DNA of 25,000 nt from Chrysomallon squamiferum. Lineage: Eukaryota; Mollusca; Gastropoda; Neomphalida; Peltospiridae. Under the pieces are notes generated by a model, which worked only from the letters and a program-made list of their open reading frames with translations, made no database searches and was not told where the DNA came from. Location of the stretch: positions 15,418,045 to 15,443,044 of the forward strand of contig CM022678.1 of the NCBI GenBank assembly GCA_012295275.1, read 5' to 3'. This document shows, in pieces, positions 14,053 to 25,000 of the stretch. Position 1 is the stretch's first letter; the number at the start of each line of letters is the position of its first letter. The position numbers and the translations under genes were made by a program.

Positions 14053-14239
14053 TATTAATATATTAATACTATAACATGTATGGATATTCGATAAAAGGAA
14101 TTAAATCTAATAAGTTATAGTATATACTACAAACAATCAATAAATGTTAATTATATATTTAAATATTATTATTATTTAAACACAAACTCACCTGCACTGA
14201 AAATATTATTAGAGAAACGAATATCAGTACTTGATACAT
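7567..14239 (-). CDS. Cadherin-like surface protein A, eight exons, one frameshift
   Basis: A predicted secreted or membrane-attached adhesion-type protein of about 570 residues with five cadherin-like repeats. Exons in gene order: 14239-14192, 13137-12936, 12635-12471, 12075-11932, 11563-11435, 10987-10817, 10223-10029, 8226-7567. All borders are GT/AG and phases agree (0,1,1,1,1,1,0). Exon 1 encodes a 16-residue signal peptide. Repeats 1-3 are divergent, each from two exons; repeats 4-5 are canonical, with NENDPP, DIDDNPP and TDAD calcium motifs. Exon order, phases and motifs match gene B divergently upstream, so the two are tandem-duplication paralogues. Exon 7 has one extra base at 10200. 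No B-like transmembrane helix follows; the protein ends ELVVLFLVFLHAQNYYSAWSP-like after repeat 5, perhaps a weak GPI signal. Ligand and exact role are unknown. Confidence 0.88.
8221..8639 (-). repeat. 47-bp minisatellite spanning the exon 8 splice acceptor of gene A
   Basis: About nine head-to-tail copies (46-47 bp, the last shortened) beginning CACAGCCTGCRAGAATAGTC on the plus strand and ending ATATCTAC or ATATCTAG. On the coding strand each copy reads CTATTCTYGCAG|GCTGTGGTAGAT or nearly so: the end of intron 7 plus the first 12 bases of exon 8. The copy next to the exon has TTGCAG; copies 3-9 have TCGCAG. Confidence 0.97.
8640..8910 (-). other. Unique spacer within gene A intron 7
   Basis: About 270 bases of AT-rich non-repetitive DNA between the 47-bp and 35-bp arrays. 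Nothing recognised. Confidence 0.7.
8911..10017. repeat. 35-bp minisatellite, about 32 copies, in gene A intron 7
   Basis: Strict 35-base period; the unit starts ATGTTTAAGATAATCTACAG and continues CACGATGGGACACTA. Copies differ at few sites (CACGA/CACAA, TCTAC/TCAAC, GGGA/GGAA), and variant combinations recur, which suggests block duplication. One copy near 9883 lacks about 13 bases. The array ends 11 bases from the donor of gene A exon 7. Confidence 0.98.
10029..10223 (-). CDS. Gene A exon 7: second half of repeat 3, with +1 frameshift
   Basis: Encodes NNLILKS, then in another frame KLDAENAAMSLIKIRVNITN...FYLDVRVMNENDPPVLSP...LKEGKA. One extra base (10200 or a neighbour) separates the parts; without it the exon is 194 bases, exactly the length of gene B exon 7, and phases agree. 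NENDPP is the calcium-linker motif. The donor GCC|GTACGT lies 11 bases from a 35-bp tandem array. Confidence 0.85.
10224..10816 (-). other. Gene A intron 6
   Basis: AT-rich sequence with an A run near 10311-10336 and no further content recognised. Confidence 0.65.
10817..10987 (-). CDS. Gene A exon 6: first half of repeat 3
   Basis: 171 bases, phase 1-1. Encodes YYTPPQLTNANRQTSVGEHT...YTFVATPPAPPLTYQLIM...GFFSVSG. Acceptor GTTGTTACAG; donor TCGG|GTACGT. Unlike its surroundings it is GC-rich. Confidence 0.87.
11194..11246. repeat. (AAT)n microsatellite
   Basis: In gene A intron 5 (10988-11434), the rest of which is low-complexity AT-rich DNA. Confidence 0.96.
11435..11563 (-). CDS. Gene A exon 5: second half of repeat 2
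   Basis: 129 bases, phase 1-1. Encodes DGIIRARTVLTNLCFPVITF...VITCELQ. The DGIIRA and ITC segments are shared with gene B exon 5. Acceptor TTTTCTTCAG; donor CAGC|GTATGT. Confidence 0.88.
11769..11876. repeat. (TTTA)n-type repeat
   Basis: TTTA, TTTG and TTTAC units in gene A intron 4; an A run lies at 11671-11690. Confidence 0.93.
11932..12075 (-). CDS. Gene A exon 4: first half of repeat 2
   Basis: 144 bases, phase 1-1. Encodes SCTTPIDVVAVKTNDPVYAV...FETDPIIYNL...NFKIG. Acceptor TTATTTCAG; donor GGAC|GTATGT. Counterpart of gene B exon 4 (DACNSATITS...FEIG). Confidence 0.87.
12158..12455. repeat. AAC/AAT and ATG trinucleotide repeats
   Basis: Almost the whole of gene A intron 3 is made of these units, ending near the exon 3 donor. 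Confidence 0.95.
12471..12635 (-). CDS. Gene A exon 3: second half of repeat 1
   Basis: 165 bases, phase 1-1. Encodes YCLFYEKLSGGVEFASARGY, a cadherin-type strand with one Cys (KLECTDG), and NVIPNQYPVF, where a canonical linker would read DxNDNxPxF. Aligns throughout to gene B exon 3. Confidence 0.87.
12845..12920. repeat. (GA)n microsatellite
   Basis: 76 bases, (CT)n on the coding strand, starting 15 bases after the exon 2 donor of gene A. A short (TA)n lies at 12664-12680 in the same intron. Confidence 0.98.
12936..13137 (-). CDS. Gene A exon 2: first half of cadherin-like repeat 1
   Basis: Acceptor TTATTGTGCAG. Encodes NAPYVARTLVTVNLRENEDG, then CIPC and a CTNCF motif shared with gene B exon 2. 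Leaves in phase 1 at AGTG|GTGAGA; a (GA)n tract begins 15 bases into the intron. Confidence 0.88.
13367..13500. repeat. (AAT)n and related trinucleotide repeat
   Basis: In gene A intron 1 (13138-14191). Confidence 0.96.
13888..14053. repeat. AAC/AAT/AGC trinucleotide repeat
   Basis: Second trinucleotide block of gene A intron 1, ending about 140 bases before the signal-peptide exon. Confidence 0.95.
14192..14239 (-). CDS. Gene A exon 1: signal peptide
   Basis: Encodes MYQVLIFVSLIIFSVQ followed by the donor CAG|GTGAGT. The start has A at -3 and an in-frame TGA at 14255-14257, so no earlier start is possible without another exon. It joins in phase 0 to NAPYVARTL of exon 2. Gene B exon 1 has the same design. 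Confidence 0.82.
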
Positions 14240-15144
14240 ATTCCTTGAAACCAGTCAATCTCTCAAAATAAAATTTAACATATTTTGTTTCGGTACAGTA
14301 TTTATGTTTTTGTTGTTTCGACCCAAAAAACAAAACTGTCAGTGATGCAGAAAAAACATAACAAACATGTACAGTTTTTCTTTCGCTCTCTGATTTTAAT
14401 GGCACCCGAAGATTTCCGAAATTATTACCCAGGCCTTCCCAGGTAAATGAATATATCTATAGAGGCATTTAACTCGCACAGACGTAGGTAGTCATTTGTA
14501 AAGTTGGTTTTTTAAAAAGGCGAAGAAGAAGAAAGAGGGTAAACGATATAGTCTGTCAGGCTTTGTGAAAAGTTATCGACGGCAGAAAAGAAAGCGGTCG
14601 AAGTGAAATTATGTATGACAACGTTTGATTGTCGAGGTTCGCTGTCTGTGGATTTTTCTAACACTCGAATGACGCACATATCTTCAGCCAATTCATTACG
14701 AGAATAGAGCCGTTATAACAACAATAGCCCCATTTATACGTGTTTACAAACAACACTCGAATACGTCCCCTCTCGCGTGTTTGTATCTATCTATATATAT
14801 ACATACAATGATATCGTTCTTAATATTATTAATTTTTATAATTTTTTTAATTTTTTATTAATATTATTATTATTATTATTTTTTTTTTTTGTATCTGGTC
14901 TAAAGTGTTTTCTAATAAAATATTCATTTTTCATTAATCGAATAATGATTATGGAAAAATAGTCATTTTTTTTTCTTCTTAAGTTCTTTGAAGGGGTGTT
15001 TTGTCCACTATAGTTGGTAGGTACGTAGTAAACGATATTTACTGTGCTCAAACTAGAATAACGTGATTTTAATATAACTACTGACAAATACCACAGAGGA
15101 GAGATCACGAAATTTCTTTATTACTATATAAATACAAGGACATG

Positions 15145-15200
<56 letters not shown>

Positions 15201-15517
15201 AGATGTGTTTATTCGTCATTATGACGTCAGAACTTCTTAATTACGAGGTTTGCTGACGTGGCAATAACAGGGGTTAATAAGAAAATATATCTGTTTACTT
15301 TGTAGATTATTGTTATTAAAGATCTCGTGAAGAAAAGGAAATTAAATCTTTTAAAAGTTTGTATTAATAAACAAACTAACTCAGACAGAAATGTTTCAAT
15401 CACTTTCAGAATGATTTCGATTAATATTCTTTCTACAATTAAATATTTCTTGTAAATAAAAATAAAATAAAATGGATGACGTAAAGTCTTGAAGAAAGAA
15501 GTGCTAGGAGCAGACGT

Positions 15518-15552
<35 letters not shown>

Positions 15553-16301
15553 TATATTAATAAATAATTTAATAAATATATAATACATAATGACAGCATA
15601 TACATCTGTGAGTATGTGCGTGTATCAGGTTTATGTGTTTTGTGTATGTATGTGTGTTTGAGTCTGTGTGTGTGTGCATTTCGATAAAAAAAAGTCCCCC
15701 AAAAAATCAACAAGTAAATAAAATGAAATAAATATAAATTAATAAATAAATTAAAACAAAATGAAATGAAACAAACAAACAAATAAACAAATAAAATAAA
15801 AAATAAATAAAAATAAAAAAATATATTCTGTCATAAGTAAAAATACAGATCATTTCAAAATATCATCCAATTTTTTTTTTTTTTTTTTTTCTTTTATTTT
15901 TTTTTTTTTTTAATTAACTTTTATTTTTCTTTTTTTTCATTTATCACTAGACCACATCGAGGTGGTTTCTATAAACATCATTCTACAAAGCGTCTTCGTT
16001 GAGGTGTGACAAATTGGCTTTTAATCGGCGGTTAACAAAGAATGACTTAGCACGAGATATCTCTGTCTGCATTGTCGACTCGTCTACACCTTTCTTCAGA
16101 CACAAAAGCAGACGTTGAAAAGACTGTCAGCAGATACTAACACCCTTCACGCAAAACACACTGATCCCACTAGCTCTTCTGAATCGACAGTTTAAATAGC
16201 TTACCAGCAACCACGAAACCTTTTCAGTCGCTTCAGTAATACATTTTGTTAATTTTTCTTTCGCGGATACTGACGCCATTTTTGTCAGGTAGACTGACAA
16301 A

Positions 16302-16367
<66 letters not shown>

Positions 16368-16490
16368 GCTGTATATCTGAGTAGTGTGTATGCTAAATGA
16401 CGTGTTAAATGCGACAAATAAACAATGTGAAGGATAAATTAAGTTAAAAACAAACTGAGGATAGTATCAGTTCACAGAGATTATATGCAA
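14240..16490. other. Divergent intergenic region between genes A and B
   Basis: 2.25 kb between the two start codons; it must hold both promoters and 5' untranslated regions unless upstream exons exist. The most complex sequence is 14420-14760 and 15950-16300. Simple repeats are (AAT)n 15149-15199, an A run 15520-15548, T runs 15871-15911 and (AT)n 16307-16364. No TATA or initiator can be named with confidence in such AT-rich DNA. Confidence 0.6.
16307..16364. repeat. (AT)29 microsatellite upstream of gene B
   Basis: Uninterrupted AT run about 125 bases before the gene B start codon. Confidence 0.97.
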
Positions 16491-24766
<8,276 letters not shown>

Positions 24767-24935
24767 TAACAAAGAGTTTCTTTAGTAACCTGAGTGCCAC
24801 AGACTGAGCGTGTGTGAAAGTCTTCTGTCTTTCTATCTGACTGTAAGCACGTGTGTTTTTTTTATGTTTATTTATGTGTCTCTGTGTAAATGTACGGGTG
24901 AGAGTGATTATATTCAAATAGATTTCTGACCCCAT

Positions 24936-24941
24936 AATAAA
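24936..24941 (+). promoter_or_regulatory. Likely poly(A) signal of gene B
   Basis: AATAAA 170 bases after the stop codon, in fairly complex sequence. The transcript would end close to the right edge of the window. Confidence 0.5.
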
Positions 24942-25000
24942 TGCCACAAATGCTGAGTTGATGATGATAAATGGCAGTAGGAATAATTCAAAAAAAAAAC

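Noticed and set aside
11955-14058. Poly-Asn, poly-Ile, poly-Leu and poly-Tyr frames
   Set aside because: Translation of AAT/AAC trinucleotide tracts in the introns of gene A.
14172-14405. Minus-strand open frame of 77 residues over the signal-peptide exon of gene A
   Set aside because: Different frame from the signal peptide, no family resemblance, and it runs through the exon 1 donor.
15946-15966. Short inverted repeat ACCAC...GTGGT
   Set aside because: Five-base arms in AT-rich DNA are expected by chance, and nothing around it suggests an RNA gene.
16307-16364. (AT)n as TATA box of gene B
   Set aside because: A pure dinucleotide run cannot be told from an ordinary microsatellite, and no transcription start is visible.

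Overview
The window is animal nuclear DNA. Genes are split into short exons with GT-AG introns, the non-coding DNA is very AT-rich and packed with micro- and minisatellites, and the products are animal types: a GH9 cellulase and two cadherin-repeat surface proteins. A metazoan GH9 cellulase next to rapidly evolving cadherin-like genes, with long (GA)n, (CA)n and (AAT)n tracts, fits a mollusc or another lophotrochozoan best. That placement is inference; no marker gene fixes the species.

Layout. 1-1500 is an A-rich tandem array, presumably inside an intron. 1856-5151 (+) holds the last seven visible exons of a GH9 endoglucanase whose 5' end lies outside the window. It carries a one-base deletion upstream of its catalytic Glu. 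5152-7566 is a convergent intergenic region with no gene seen. 7567-14239 (-) is an eight-exon cadherin-like gene (A) from signal peptide to stop. It has one extra base in exon 7, and intron 7 is almost wholly made of two minisatellites. 14240-16490 separates the start codons of two divergent genes. 16491-24766 (+) is a ten-exon intact paralogue (B) ending in a transmembrane helix and a 29-residue tail.

Genes A and B form a head-to-head pair of small surface proteins with five cadherin-like repeats each. Both have a phase-0 intron just after the signal peptide, then a run of phase 1-1 exons, each repeat being built from two exons. Canonical calcium-binding linker motifs occur only at the two membrane-proximal junctions. 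Conserved cysteines, including a CTNCF motif in repeat 1, mark the N-terminal half. They differ at the C-terminus: B has a Pro/Thr-rich stalk, one membrane helix and a short tail without a visible catenin-binding sequence, while A stops after a short hydrophobic stretch and lacks two introns of B.

Most unusual: the 3' splice site of gene A intron 7, with the first 12 bases of exon 8, lies inside a 47-bp minisatellite of about nine copies, so the acceptor has been copied about nine times. The donor of the same intron abuts a second, 35-bp array of about 32 copies. Both single-base frameshifts may be assembly errors; reads or transcripts would decide.
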